Assembly (NCBI RefSeq): GCF_011764565.1
Contig: NZ_AP022871.1
Location: 5,208,320-5,272,319 of the forward strand
Source of the DNA: Phytohabitans suffuscus
GTDB taxonomy: Bacteria > Actinomycetota > Actinomycetes > Mycobacteriales > Micromonosporaceae
DNA: 64,000 nt
Direction of reading: 5' to 3'
Shown here piece by piece: positions 8,440 to 15,682 of this stretch (the first letter of the stretch is position 1; each line of letters begins with the position of its first letter). The translations under genes were made by a program, and so were the position numbers. The notes beneath the pieces are model-generated. The model did not search any database. It was not told where the DNA came from and saw only the letters and a list, made by a program, of their open reading frames with translations.

Positions 8440-9540
8440 GTGAGCAGCCCACGGAAGACCCGCGTAGCCCTCGTCTTCGGCGGACGCAGCACCGAGCACG
8501 CCATTTCGTGCGTGAGCGCGGGCAGCATCATGGCCGCCCTGGACCCCGGCGAGTTCGAGGTGATCCCGGTAGGGATCACCCGTGCCGGCCAGTGGGTGCT
8601 CACCGCCAGCGACCCGGCGCAGCTGGCCATCGCCAACCGCCGGCTGCCCGAGATCACGCTTGAGACCGGCAAGGCGGTGGTGCTCCCCGCCGATCCCACC
8701 GCCAATGGTCTCATGGTCCTCGATGCGGTCGCCGGCCCCCAGGCACTTGCCGATGTCGATGTCGTTTTCCCGGCGCTGCACGGAGCGTACGGGGAGGACG
8801 GCACCATCCAGGGCATGCTGGAGATGGCCGGCATCCCGTACGTCGGGGCCAACGTCTTCGCCTCCGCCGCCGCCATGGACAAGGAGTTCACCAAGAAGCT
8901 GGCGGCCGTCGAGGGCATCCCGGTCGGTCCGTACGTGGTGCTCCGCGCCGGCGTCTCGCTCTCCGAGGAGGACAAGGAGCGGCTGGGCCTGCCGGTCTTC
9001 GTCAAGCCCTCCCGCGCCGGCTCGTCGTACGGCATCTCCAAGGTCAACGACTGGTCCGAGCTCGACGCGGCCGTGACCGAGGCCCGCCAGATCGACCCCA
9101 AGGTGCTCGTCGAGGCGGCCCTCGTCGGCCGCGAGATCGAGTGCGGCGTGCTGGAGGCGGAGACCGGCGGCGCCCCCGAGGCGTCGCTGCTCGCCGAGGT
9201 GCGGGTCGTCTCCGGCCACGAGTTCTACGACTTCGAGGCGAAGTACCTCGACGACTCCTGCGAGTACGACATCCCGGCCGGCCTGCCCCCGGACGTCACC
9301 CGGCAGGTCCAGGACTACGCCTGCCGCACGTTCACCGCGCTCGACTGCGCCGGGCTGGCCCGCGTCGACTTCTTCGTCACGCCCGAGCTCGACATCTACC
9401 TCAACGAGATCAACACCATGCCGGGCTTCACACCGACATCGATGTTTCCCCGGATGTGGGCGGAGACCGGGCTGGAGTACCCCAAGCTGGTGAGCCGCCT
9501 CATCCGCACCGCCCTCAACCGCGGCACAGGGCTGCACTAG
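8440..9540 (+). CDS. ddl: D-alanine--D-alanine ligase
   Basis: Ddl makes the D-Ala-D-Ala dipeptide for peptidoglycan stems, using ATP. The 366-residue ATP-grasp protein has the N-terminal FGGRSTEHAISCVSA motif, then HGAYGEDGTIQGML, GIPYVGANVFASA, the ATP-binding lysine segment VFVKPSRAGSSYGIS, and the Mg-binding end INTMPGFTPTSMFP. The omega-loop region reads FYDFEAKYLDD; this is the D-Ala form with tyrosine, so a vancomycin-resistance type D-Ala-D-Lac ligase is less likely. The start is GTG. It is monocistronic and followed by a repeat-rich intergenic region. Confidence 0.95.
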   Translation: MSSPRKTRVALVFGGRSTEHAISCVSAGSIMAALDPGEFEVIPVGITRAGQWVLTASDPAQLAIANRRLPEITLETGKAVVLPADPTANGLMVLDAVAGPQALADVDVVFPALHGAYGEDGTIQGMLEMAGIPYVGANVFASAAAMDKEFTKKLAAVEGIPVGPYVVLRAGVSLSEEDKERLGLPVFVKPSRAGSSYGISKVNDWSELDAAVTEARQIDPKVLVEAALVGREIECGVLEAETGGAPEASLLAEVRVVSGHEFYDFEAKYLDDSCEYDIPAGLPPDVTRQVQDYACRTFTALDCAGLARVDFFVTPELDIYLNEINTMPGFTPTSMFPRMWAETGLEYPKLVSRLIRTALNRGTGLH

Positions 9541-9592
9541 CCAGGGTATGCGCGTCACAAGCCAACCCGTCGCTCACCGAGCACACGGCAGG

Positions 9593-9654
9593 GTTGATCA
9601 GGCACTTGGTGGGCGTGTCGGCCGGCGTGTCCCGCCATAAATTCCCTGATCAAC
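9593..9654. repeat. 62-bp palindromic repeat A, copy 1
   Basis: This 62-bp unit begins GTTGATCAGG and ends CCTGATCAAC, with a GTGTCGGCCGGCGTGTC core, so it can fold as a long imperfect hairpin. It differs from copy 2 (9795-9856) at three positions by eye. It stands just outside the large nested inverted repeat at 9667-10049. Confidence 0.9.
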
Positions 9655-9666
9655 AGCAGGATCGTC

Positions 9667-10049
9667 TAGACGGTCTATGCCAAGGGGTCGCCGTGGTCGG
9701 TGGCCATCAAAGGGCTTTGAGCTACCGCGATGTCCGCGGTGGTCCGGACCGTTGCTCCCGCGGCGTCACCCTCCGCCTCACATACCCGGCGGTGGTTGAT
9801 CAGGGACTTGGTGGGCGTGTCGGCCGGCGTGTCCCACCGTAAATTCCCTGATCAACAACAGACCCGGCCCACGCGGGCCGCGATCGACCGTGACCCGCCG
9901 CCTGAAAGGGCGGGTTGGGTCGTGTGACGCGAAGGGCGAGGCGGCGGGAGCAGCGGTCCGGACTACGACGGACGTCGCGGTAGCCCGAATCTCCAAAAAG
10001 GACAAGCCGGCGTCACCCGGCCACGGCAACCCCGGGAACAGATCGTCTA
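9667..10049. repeat. Nested inverted repeat (B-C-A-C-B), about 383 bp
   Basis: Reading inward from both ends gives matching arms. The outer arm B (from 9667; mate ends 10049) begins TAGACG on both strands. Then comes arm C, with CTACCGCGA next to a TCCGGACC core (9719-9771; mate about 9930-9990 on the other strand). The 62-bp palindrome A lies at the centre (9795-9856). The whole stretch is a set of hairpins within hairpins. Related copies elsewhere in the window are 24453-24606 (B only), 43613-43674 (A) and 44476-44528 (one C arm). The right end supplies the TAG stop of the DUF3515 gene. No transposase is present. Confidence 0.85.
9795..9856. repeat. 62-bp palindromic repeat A, copy 2
   Basis: This is the second copy of repeat A, the same length as copies 1 and 3, with terminal GTTGATCAGGGA and TCCCTGATCAAC arms. 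It is the central hairpin of the nested element at 9667-10049. Confidence 0.9.
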
Positions 10050-10607
10050 GGGGCCGCAGCCGGTCGGGATCTGCTCGAGTGAGGGGACCGTCGCGACCAC
10101 CGGGTCGGAGAAGGCGATCGTCCACTGGCCCGGCTCGTCGTAGCGCTTGGGCACCGTGACGCGCACCGGCACCTCGCGGTCGACGGTGGTCCACTCGGTG
10201 GCGTCCGGGCGGTCGGCGGAGTGCCAGCAGACGCGGCTGAGCGGGTAGACCAGGTCGGTGGGTGGGATCTCCGGCATGGCCACGCCGCAGGAGACGGTGA
10301 TGGCCGGGTCGCCGTAGGCGGCGTTCTGCTCGGGGCCTGCGGTGACCGGCCGCTGGCTCAGCTCGCGGATCGAGGCGGGCAGCTGGGACAGCAGCGCGCG
10401 GCAGACCGTGGCGGCGCGTGTGGACAGCTCCGGCGCGGGCATCGCCACCGGCGTGGTGGACTGCGGGCGGGGTGCGGTGGGGCTCGGTGCGGCGGCCGGG
10501 GTGTCGTCGGGGCGGGTGGCGAGGACGGCCAGGAGCGCCACGACCAGGGTCAGCGGCACCGCGACGGCGGTCGCCCACACGGCAGCCTGGCGGGTGGTGC
10601 GATCCAT
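10047..10607 (-). CDS. DUF3515 membrane-anchored protein
   Basis: The 186-residue protein has one N-terminal membrane segment (AVPLTLVVALLAVLA, about residues 16-30), a Pro/Thr/Ala linker, and an outside domain with cysteines in VCRALL, VSCGV, VCWHS and PTGCGP. Two disulfides would fit a cell-surface location. It matches the DUF3515 family of actinobacterial proteins with no known function. The start abuts the Lrp-type gene (stop 10607, next gene from 10608), so they are probably co-transcribed. The TAG stop is the outer end of the repeat element on its 3' side. Confidence 0.85.
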   Translation of the reverse strand: MDRTTRQAAVWATAVAVPLTLVVALLAVLATRPDDTPAAAPSPTAPRPQSTTPVAMPAPELSTRAATVCRALLSQLPASIRELSQRPVTAGPEQNAAYGDPAITVSCGVAMPEIPPTDLVYPLSRVCWHSADRPDATEWTTVDREVPVRVTVPKRYDEPGQWTIAFSDPVVATVPSLEQIPTGCGP

Positions 10608-10841
10608 CTACAGGCGCACCACCGAGCAGGTGAGCGTGCGTGTGATGCCGGGCACCATCTGCACCTTGCTCACGATCATCTTGCCGAGCTCGTCGACGGT
10701 GTGCGCCTCGGTGAGGACCACCACGTCGTACGGCCCGGTGACGGCGTCGACCCGCACCACTCCGGAGACATCCTTGATCGCCGCGGCCACGTCACGCGCC
10801 CTTCCGACCTCGGTCTGGATGAGGATGTATGCCTGGACCAC
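10608..10841 (-). CDS. Stand-alone Lrp/AsnC ligand-binding (RAM) protein
   Basis: This 77-residue protein is only the C-terminal alpha-beta ligand domain of the Lrp/AsnC family: VQAYILIQTEVGRARDVA, then VSGVVRVDAVTGPYDVVVL and a final LTCSVVRL. It has no DNA-binding helix-turn-helix. Such proteins form oligomers that bind amino acids at subunit interfaces; the effector here is unknown. It is divergent from thiL with a 126-base gap, and likely leads the operon with the DUF3515 gene. Confidence 0.9.
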   Translation of the reverse strand: MVQAYILIQTEVGRARDVAAAIKDVSGVVRVDAVTGPYDVVVLTEAHTVDELGKMIVSKVQMVPGITRTLTCSVVRL

Positions 10842-10967
10842 GATCCGCCTCCTCTCCGCCGCAGCCAGCGGCTCGACCGTGAAACTACCGTACGGAGTGG
10901 AACAGGATCGTCGATGGTACGCAGGAGGCCAGTGTGAGGGAGCGGCGCGAGTGAGCCGGGATACGCG

Positions 10968-11903
10968 GTGAGTGTGGCGAAAGCCGGCGAGTTCGGACTG
11001 ATCGCCCGGGTCACCGCGCGCCTACCGGCCGGCTCGGGCACCCTGCTGGGACCCGGCGACGACGCGGCCGTGGTGCGGGCGGCGGACGGGCGGGTGGTCG
11101 CCTCCACCGACGTGCTCGTGGAGGGGCGGCACTTCCGGCGCGACTGGTGCAGCGCGCAGGACGTCGGGCACCGCGCGGCCGCCGCCAACCTCGCCGACAT
11201 CGCGGCGATGGGCGCCACCCCGACCGCGCTGCTCGTCGCGCTCTGCGTGCCGGCCGACCTCGACGCCCGCTGGGCCGAGGAGCTGGCCGACGGGCTCGGC
11301 GAGGAGGCCGCCGTCGTGGGCGCCGCCGTCGTGGGCGGCGACATGTCGGGCAGCCCCACGCTCACCATCGCGGTCACCGCGCTCGGCGACCTGGCGGGCC
11401 GGGCGCCGGTCGTGCGTACGGGAGCGCGGCCGGGAGACGTGGTCGCGATGTGCGGCCGGGTCGGGTACGCGGCCGCCGGGTACACCGTGCTCTCCCGGGG
11501 CTTTCGCACGCCCAAGGTGCTCGTTGACGCGTACCGGCGGCCGCAGGTGCAGTACGACGCCGGCCCGGAGGCGGCCGAGCTGTGCGCCACCTCCATGATC
11601 GACGTGTCGGACGGGCTGCTGGCGGACGTCGGGCACGTGGCCAAGGGCAGCGGGGTCGCGGTCGACCTGCGGCGGGACGCGTTCGAGGTGCCGCGGCAGA
11701 TGCGCGACGCGGCGTACGCGCTGGGCGTCGACCCGTACACGTGGGTGCTCGCCGGCGGTGAGGACCACGCGCTGGTCGCCACCTTTCCGGAAGGCATATC
11801 GCTGCCGCCGCGGTGGCGGGTGGTGGGCGCGGTGCGCGAGGGCTCGGGCGTGACCGTGGACGGCAGGCCGTTCAAGGGCCCGACCGGCTGGCAGCATTTC
11901 TGA
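10968..11903 (+). CDS. thiL: Thiamine-monophosphate kinase
   Basis: ThiL phosphorylates thiamine monophosphate to the cofactor thiamine diphosphate. The 311-residue protein has the AIR-synthase-like fold signatures: the GPGDDAAVV metal and ATP site, STDVLVEGRHF, ANLADIAAMGATP, VVGGDMS, and MIDVSDGLLADVGH in the C-terminal half, then LAGGEDHALVAT. All expected acidic metal ligands appear present. The start is GTG. The gene is close to the downstream sigma factor (44 bases) but functionally unrelated. I saw no TPP riboswitch in the 126-base leader. Confidence 0.95.
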   Translation: MSVAKAGEFGLIARVTARLPAGSGTLLGPGDDAAVVRAADGRVVASTDVLVEGRHFRRDWCSAQDVGHRAAAANLADIAAMGATPTALLVALCVPADLDARWAEELADGLGEEAAVVGAAVVGGDMSGSPTLTIAVTALGDLAGRAPVVRTGARPGDVVAMCGRVGYAAAGYTVLSRGFRTPKVLVDAYRRPQVQYDAGPEAAELCATSMIDVSDGLLADVGHVAKGSGVAVDLRRDAFEVPRQMRDAAYALGVDPYTWVLAGGEDHALVATFPEGISLPPRWRVVGAVREGSGVTVDGRPFKGPTGWQHF

Positions 11904-11946
11904 ACAGATACGGGAACACGGCGTGCGCGGCGGGGCAAGTACGGGC

Positions 11947-12489
11947 ATGACGACGCCGACGTCCCCCGTGGCGATCGATCCGGCTGATCTCGCGGGGGTG
12001 TTCGACCGGTACGCCAGGGACCTGCTGCGCTACTGCACGCGCCGGGTGGGTGAGCAGGTCGCCGAGGACGTGGTGGCCGAGACCTTCCTCGTCGCGTACG
12101 AGCAGCGCGACCGCTACGACGCCAGCCGGGGCGAGGTGCTGCCGTGGCTGTACGGCATCGCCACCAACCTGCTGCGCCGTCACCGCCGCACCGAGGTTCG
12201 CGGGCTCAGGCTCCTCGCCCGTGCCGACGGAGGACCGCGGGCGGCGGAGGGGCCGGCACAGCGTGCCACCGACCGGGTGGACGCCGAGCGGGCGGTGCGG
12301 CGGCTCTCCGCCGTACTCGCCAGACTGCCCCGGCGGCAGCGCGACGTGCTGATGCTCTACGCGGTCGCCGAGCTGGAGTACGCCGAGATCGCTTCGGCCC
12401 TGGGGATACCCCTCGGATCGGTCCAGTCGGCACTGCACCGTGCCCGTGCCAAGGTGCGGGCCGCCCTCGCCGAAGGAGACGCGCGATGA
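11947..12489 (+). CDS. ECF-type RNA polymerase sigma factor
   Basis: The 180-residue protein has a sigma-2 region (residues about 12-80: FDRYARDLLRYCTRRVGEQ, then VAETFLVAYEQRDRYD) and a sigma-4 region (about 105-165: RLSAVLARLPRRQRDVLMLY, then YAEIASALGIPLGSVQSALH). ATG at 11947 is preferred over GTG at 11923 because homologous sequence begins after it. The stop overlaps the start of the next gene by four bases (ATGA), pairing it with a CU044_5270-type membrane protein that may act as its anti-sigma partner. Target promoters are unknown. Confidence 0.92.
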   Translation: MTTPTSPVAIDPADLAGVFDRYARDLLRYCTRRVGEQVAEDVVAETFLVAYEQRDRYDASRGEVLPWLYGIATNLLRRHRRTEVRGLRLLARADGGPRAAEGPAQRATDRVDAERAVRRLSAVLARLPRRQRDVLMLYAVAELEYAEIASALGIPLGSVQSALHRARAKVRAALAEGDAR

Positions 12490-13565
12490 CCCGCGACGAT
12501 TCAGACATCATCGCCGTGCGGGACCTCCCGCCCGGCCGGCCCGAGCCGACCGACGAGTCGGTCAGCCGCACCTGGTACCGCGTCACGTCGGCGCAACGCC
12601 CGGCGCGGACGCGTACCCCATCGAGGATCCTGGTCCCCGCGTTGGCCGCGACGCTGGTCGCGGGCCTGGTGGTGGGCGGCGCCGTGTTGTTCCGCCCCGG
12701 CGGCGAGCCGCTGGGGTTCGGGGCGCCGCCGTCCGCCGACAAGAGCTCCGATCCCAACCTGACGCCCGCGCCACCCGAGACGGTCGCCGCCCTGAACGCC
12801 CTGGCCGCCGCTGCCGCCGCCGGCCCGCCCGCCGCGCGGGTGGCTCCCGGGCGGTACATCTTCGCGCGGCACGACGGCTGGGCCGCCGGGTACGAGATGA
12901 GCGCCGGAAACGGCGTGCAGCGCCGCGGCGGCAGCGGCGCCGCGCCTGGCCAGGCGGCGGTCCCGAGCAATGGCACGCTGGAGCGGCAGATCCGGGAGAT
13001 CTGGTTCGACCCGCAGGGCATGGTCGCCGTGTCCATCACCGACGGCAAGCGGGAGATGAGCGCCGACCCGGCCGCCGGGCGCGCCGCCTTCAAGGACCGG
13101 GGCCCGAGCCTGTTCCAGCCGACGCCCGAGTGGCTCGCCACCCTGCCCACGGACCCCGACCAGCTCCGCGCCGAGCTGCGCGAGCAGATCGGCGAGGGCG
13201 GTGCCTGGTCGACCGACCACGCGCTGTGGAGCACGCTGCAGGAGGTCTATTTCAGCGCCGACCTGGTGATGACGCCCGAGCTGCGGGCCGCGCTGCTGCG
13301 GTCGTTCACCGGCCTGCGCGGCATCACGTCCAGCGAGATCACGGTGGACGGGCGGCGGCTGGTGGCGGTGCGGCACACCGAGCGGGGCGGCGGCAACGAG
13401 ATCCTCTTCGACCCCGCGACCGGCTCGGCCGTGGGCCGGCGCTCGATGTCGCTCGACGGGAGCGTGACGGTGTCGGTGCCGCCCGGCGCCCCCAAGCTGG
13501 AGCCCGGCGTGACCTACCAGGCCACCTGGACCCAGAAGGTGGTCGCGGGCGTGGGTGTCCGCTGA
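12486..13565 (+). CDS. CU044_5270 family membrane protein, sigma factor partner
   Basis: The 359-residue protein has a cytoplasmic N terminus of about 50 residues, one transmembrane segment (ILVPALAATLVAGLVVGGAV, about residues 49-68) and a large outside domain ending in VTYQATWTQKVVAGVGV. I recognise the layout of the CU044_5270 family that follows ECF sigma genes in actinobacteria. A regulatory role, binding the sigma factor inside and sensing outside, is inferred from context and topology. Translation is coupled to the sigma factor gene. Confidence 0.8.
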   Translation: MTRDDSDIIAVRDLPPGRPEPTDESVSRTWYRVTSAQRPARTRTPSRILVPALAATLVAGLVVGGAVLFRPGGEPLGFGAPPSADKSSDPNLTPAPPETVAALNALAAAAAAGPPAARVAPGRYIFARHDGWAAGYEMSAGNGVQRRGGSGAAPGQAAVPSNGTLERQIREIWFDPQGMVAVSITDGKREMSADPAAGRAAFKDRGPSLFQPTPEWLATLPTDPDQLRAELREQIGEGGAWSTDHALWSTLQEVYFSADLVMTPELRAALLRSFTGLRGITSSEITVDGRRLVAVRHTERGGGNEILFDPATGSAVGRRSMSLDGSVTVSVPPGAPKLEPGVTYQATWTQKVVAGVGVR

Positions 13566-13675
13566 GCCCTCGCGGGGGGCGATTGGCCCGCCACGCGGGC
13601 GATCGGCTACCCTGGTCAGGTTGCCCGGACCATATCCGCTGGCGACATCGAGATCGACAATCCCAGGAGTGTTCC

Positions 13676-13867
13676 GTGGCTAGCGTGTGCGACGTCTGCG
13701 GCAAGGGGCCGGGCTTCGGCCACAACGTGCCGTGGTCCAAGAAGAAGACCAAGCGGCGCTGGGACCCCAACATCCAGACCGTCCGCACGCCGGCCGGCGG
13801 CGGCACCACCCGCAAGCTGCACGTCTGCACCTCGTGCATCAAGGCGGGCAAGGTCGTCCGCGCCTGA
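13676..13867 (+). CDS. rpmB: 50S ribosomal protein L28
   Basis: This 63-residue protein reads ASVCDVCGKGPGFGHNV after the start, then KKKTKRRWDPNIQTVR, and ends HVCTSCIKAGKVVRA. The paired CxxC motifs show the zinc-binding form of L28. GTG at 13676 follows an AGGAG site at the usual spacing. A perfect 14-bp stem terminator follows the gene. Actinobacteria often carry a zinc-free paralogue elsewhere, used during zinc limitation; it is not in this window. Confidence 0.97.
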   Translation: MASVCDVCGKGPGFGHNVPWSKKKTKRRWDPNIQTVRTPAGGGTTRKLHVCTSCIKAGKVVRA

Positions 13868-13895
13868 CGCGCGGTCACGTCCCAGACGAGTTTCC

Positions 13896-13927
13896 GTAGC
13901 CGCCGGATCGGTTGATCCGGCGGCTAC
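13896..13927 (+). terminator. Intrinsic terminator hairpin after rpmB
   Basis: A perfect 14-bp stem (GTAGCCGCCGGATC with its complement) with a GGTT loop begins 29 bases after the rpmB stop. There is no long T tract, as is common in high-G+C actinobacteria. Confidence 0.85.
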
Positions 13928-14010
13928 GTCCGTGCCAGGCGTGGGCGACATCCGGCGAACGGCGCCGGTAGATCGCGGCGGGTGTCGGTGGGCGACAGTA
14001 GGCTCATCGC

Positions 14011-15630
14011 GTGCTGGACACGTTCGACGCTGAGGCGGTGCGCCGGTGGTGCGTGACCGGGCTGGAGTCGCTGCGCCTGCACCAGCAAGAGATCGACCAG
14101 CTCAACGTCTACCCGGTGCCCGACGGCGACACCGGCACCAACCTCGTGCTCACCGTCGCCTCCGCCCAGCAGGCGATCGCCAACGACGCGGTCGACGGCG
14201 GTGACGACAGCGGCGGCGTGCTACGGCTGATGTCGCGCGGCGCGCTGCTCGGCGCGCGGGGCAACTCGGGTGTGATCGTCTCCCAGATGCTGCGCGGGAT
14301 GGCCGACTCGCTCACCGGGGTCGGCACCGTGCGCGGCCGGGCGCTCGCCGGCGCGCTGGGCGAGGCGGCAGCGGCGGCGCGGGCGGCCGTGGCCAAGCCG
14401 GTCGAGGGGACGATCCTGACCGTCGCGTCCGCCGCGGCGGAGGGCGCCACGGCGACCGGGTCCGACGATCTCGACGCGGTGGCGCGTTCAGCGGCCGGGG
14501 CCGCGGCCCGCGCGCTGGCCCGTACGCCCGAGCAGCTTCCCGCGCTGGCCCGCGCCGGCGTCGTCGACGCCGGCGGGCGAGGGCTCTGCGTGCTGCTCGA
14601 CGCGCTCGTCGCGGTGGTCACCGGCCAGGAGGTGAGGTCCGCGCCGGTCGCCGTCCGCCGCCCGGTCGCGGCCGTGCGCGAGACCGGATCCGCCGAGTAC
14701 GCGTACGAGGTGCAGTACCTCCTCGACGCCGGCTCCGCCGCCGTGGAGCGCCTCGGGGCGGCCCTGGCCCGGCTGGGCGACTCGCTCGTGGTGGTCGGCG
14801 AGGAGCCCACGTGGAATGTGCACGTCCACGTCAACGACGTGGGTGCCGCCATCGAGGCCGGCGTGGAGGCCGGGCGCCCGCACCGGATCAGGGTGACGCG
14901 GTTCGAAGACCAGGCCGGCGGTGCCGTCGTGGCTCGGCGCCTCGCGGGAGCGCGGCCGGTGCTGCCTCCCCTCGACCCCGACGGGCGGGGTGCCGTGGTG
15001 GTCGCGGCCGGGCCGGGGCTGGTGGAGCTGTTCGGCGGCGAGGGCGCCACGGTGACCGGGGCCAACCCGTCGACCGCCGAGCTCCTCGACGCCGTGTTCA
15101 CCACGCGGGCCGGGCTGGTGGTGGTGCTCCCCGACGACCCGGACACTCAGGCGGTGGCCGGCGCGGCGGCGCGCGAGGCGCAGGCACAGGGCGTGCGGGT
15201 CAGCGTGGTGCCCACCCGCTCGCCGGTGCAGGCGCTGGCCGCGTTGGCCGTGCGCGACACCGGCCGGGGGTTCGAAGACGACGTGATCGCCATGGCCGAG
15301 GCCGCCGGCGCCTGCCGGTACGCGGAGGTCTGCTACGCCAGCCGCGAGGCGCTCACGATGGCCGGCCCGTGCCGCCCCGGCGACGTGCTGGCCCTGGTGG
15401 AGGACGAGGTGCACATCATCGGCACCGACCTGGCCCAGACCTGCCGCGACCTGCTCGACCGCATGCTCGGCGGGGGTGGCGAGCTGGCCACCCTGCTGCT
15501 CGGGGCCGACGCGCCGCCCGGCCTGGGCCACCTGCTGCAGGACCACCTGGCACAGCGGTGGCCGTTCGTGGAGGTGCAGATCTACGACGGCGGCCAGCCC
15601 ACATACCCGCTCCTGGTAGGCATCGAATGA
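14011..15630 (+). CDS. DAK2 (DhaL)/YloV-type kinase-like protein, FakA family
   Basis: The 539-residue protein starts with a DhaL domain: NVYPVPDGDTGTNLVLTV (Mg-ADP aspartates) and ARGNSGVIVSQMLRGM. A middle domain and a C-terminal DegV-like fold follow, as in FakA, which phosphorylates fatty acids held by FakB. Length matches the YloV/FakA group. Fatty acid kinase activity is known for Firmicute members; in actinobacteria it is inferred. The start is GTG. recG follows after 52 bases, an arrangement also seen in Firmicutes (yloV-recG). Confidence 0.9.
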   Translation: MLDTFDAEAVRRWCVTGLESLRLHQQEIDQLNVYPVPDGDTGTNLVLTVASAQQAIANDAVDGGDDSGGVLRLMSRGALLGARGNSGVIVSQMLRGMADSLTGVGTVRGRALAGALGEAAAAARAAVAKPVEGTILTVASAAAEGATATGSDDLDAVARSAAGAAARALARTPEQLPALARAGVVDAGGRGLCVLLDALVAVVTGQEVRSAPVAVRRPVAAVRETGSAEYAYEVQYLLDAGSAAVERLGAALARLGDSLVVVGEEPTWNVHVHVNDVGAAIEAGVEAGRPHRIRVTRFEDQAGGAVVARRLAGARPVLPPLDPDGRGAVVVAAGPGLVELFGGEGATVTGANPSTAELLDAVFTTRAGLVVVLPDDPDTQAVAGAAAREAQAQGVRVSVVPTRSPVQALAALAVRDTGRGFEDDVIAMAEAAGACRYAEVCYASREALTMAGPCRPGDVLALVEDEVHIIGTDLAQTCRDLLDRMLGGGGELATLLLGADAPPGLGHLLQDHLAQRWPFVEVQIYDGGQPTYPLLVGIE

Positions 15631-15682
15631 ATCACCCCACAAAAACGCTCCGCTGCGCTCCACGTTTCCGCGGGGGCCCCGA

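Noticed and set aside
7795..9558. Long open frame on the minus strand across ddl
   Set aside because: Only its last 196 codons form the phosphatase. The rest is the antisense of ddl, kept open by high G+C and without protein-family features.
9593..9856. Possible CRISPR-like repeat array from the 62-bp copies
   Set aside because: Only two nearby copies, unequal spacing, palindromic along their full length, and no cas genes.
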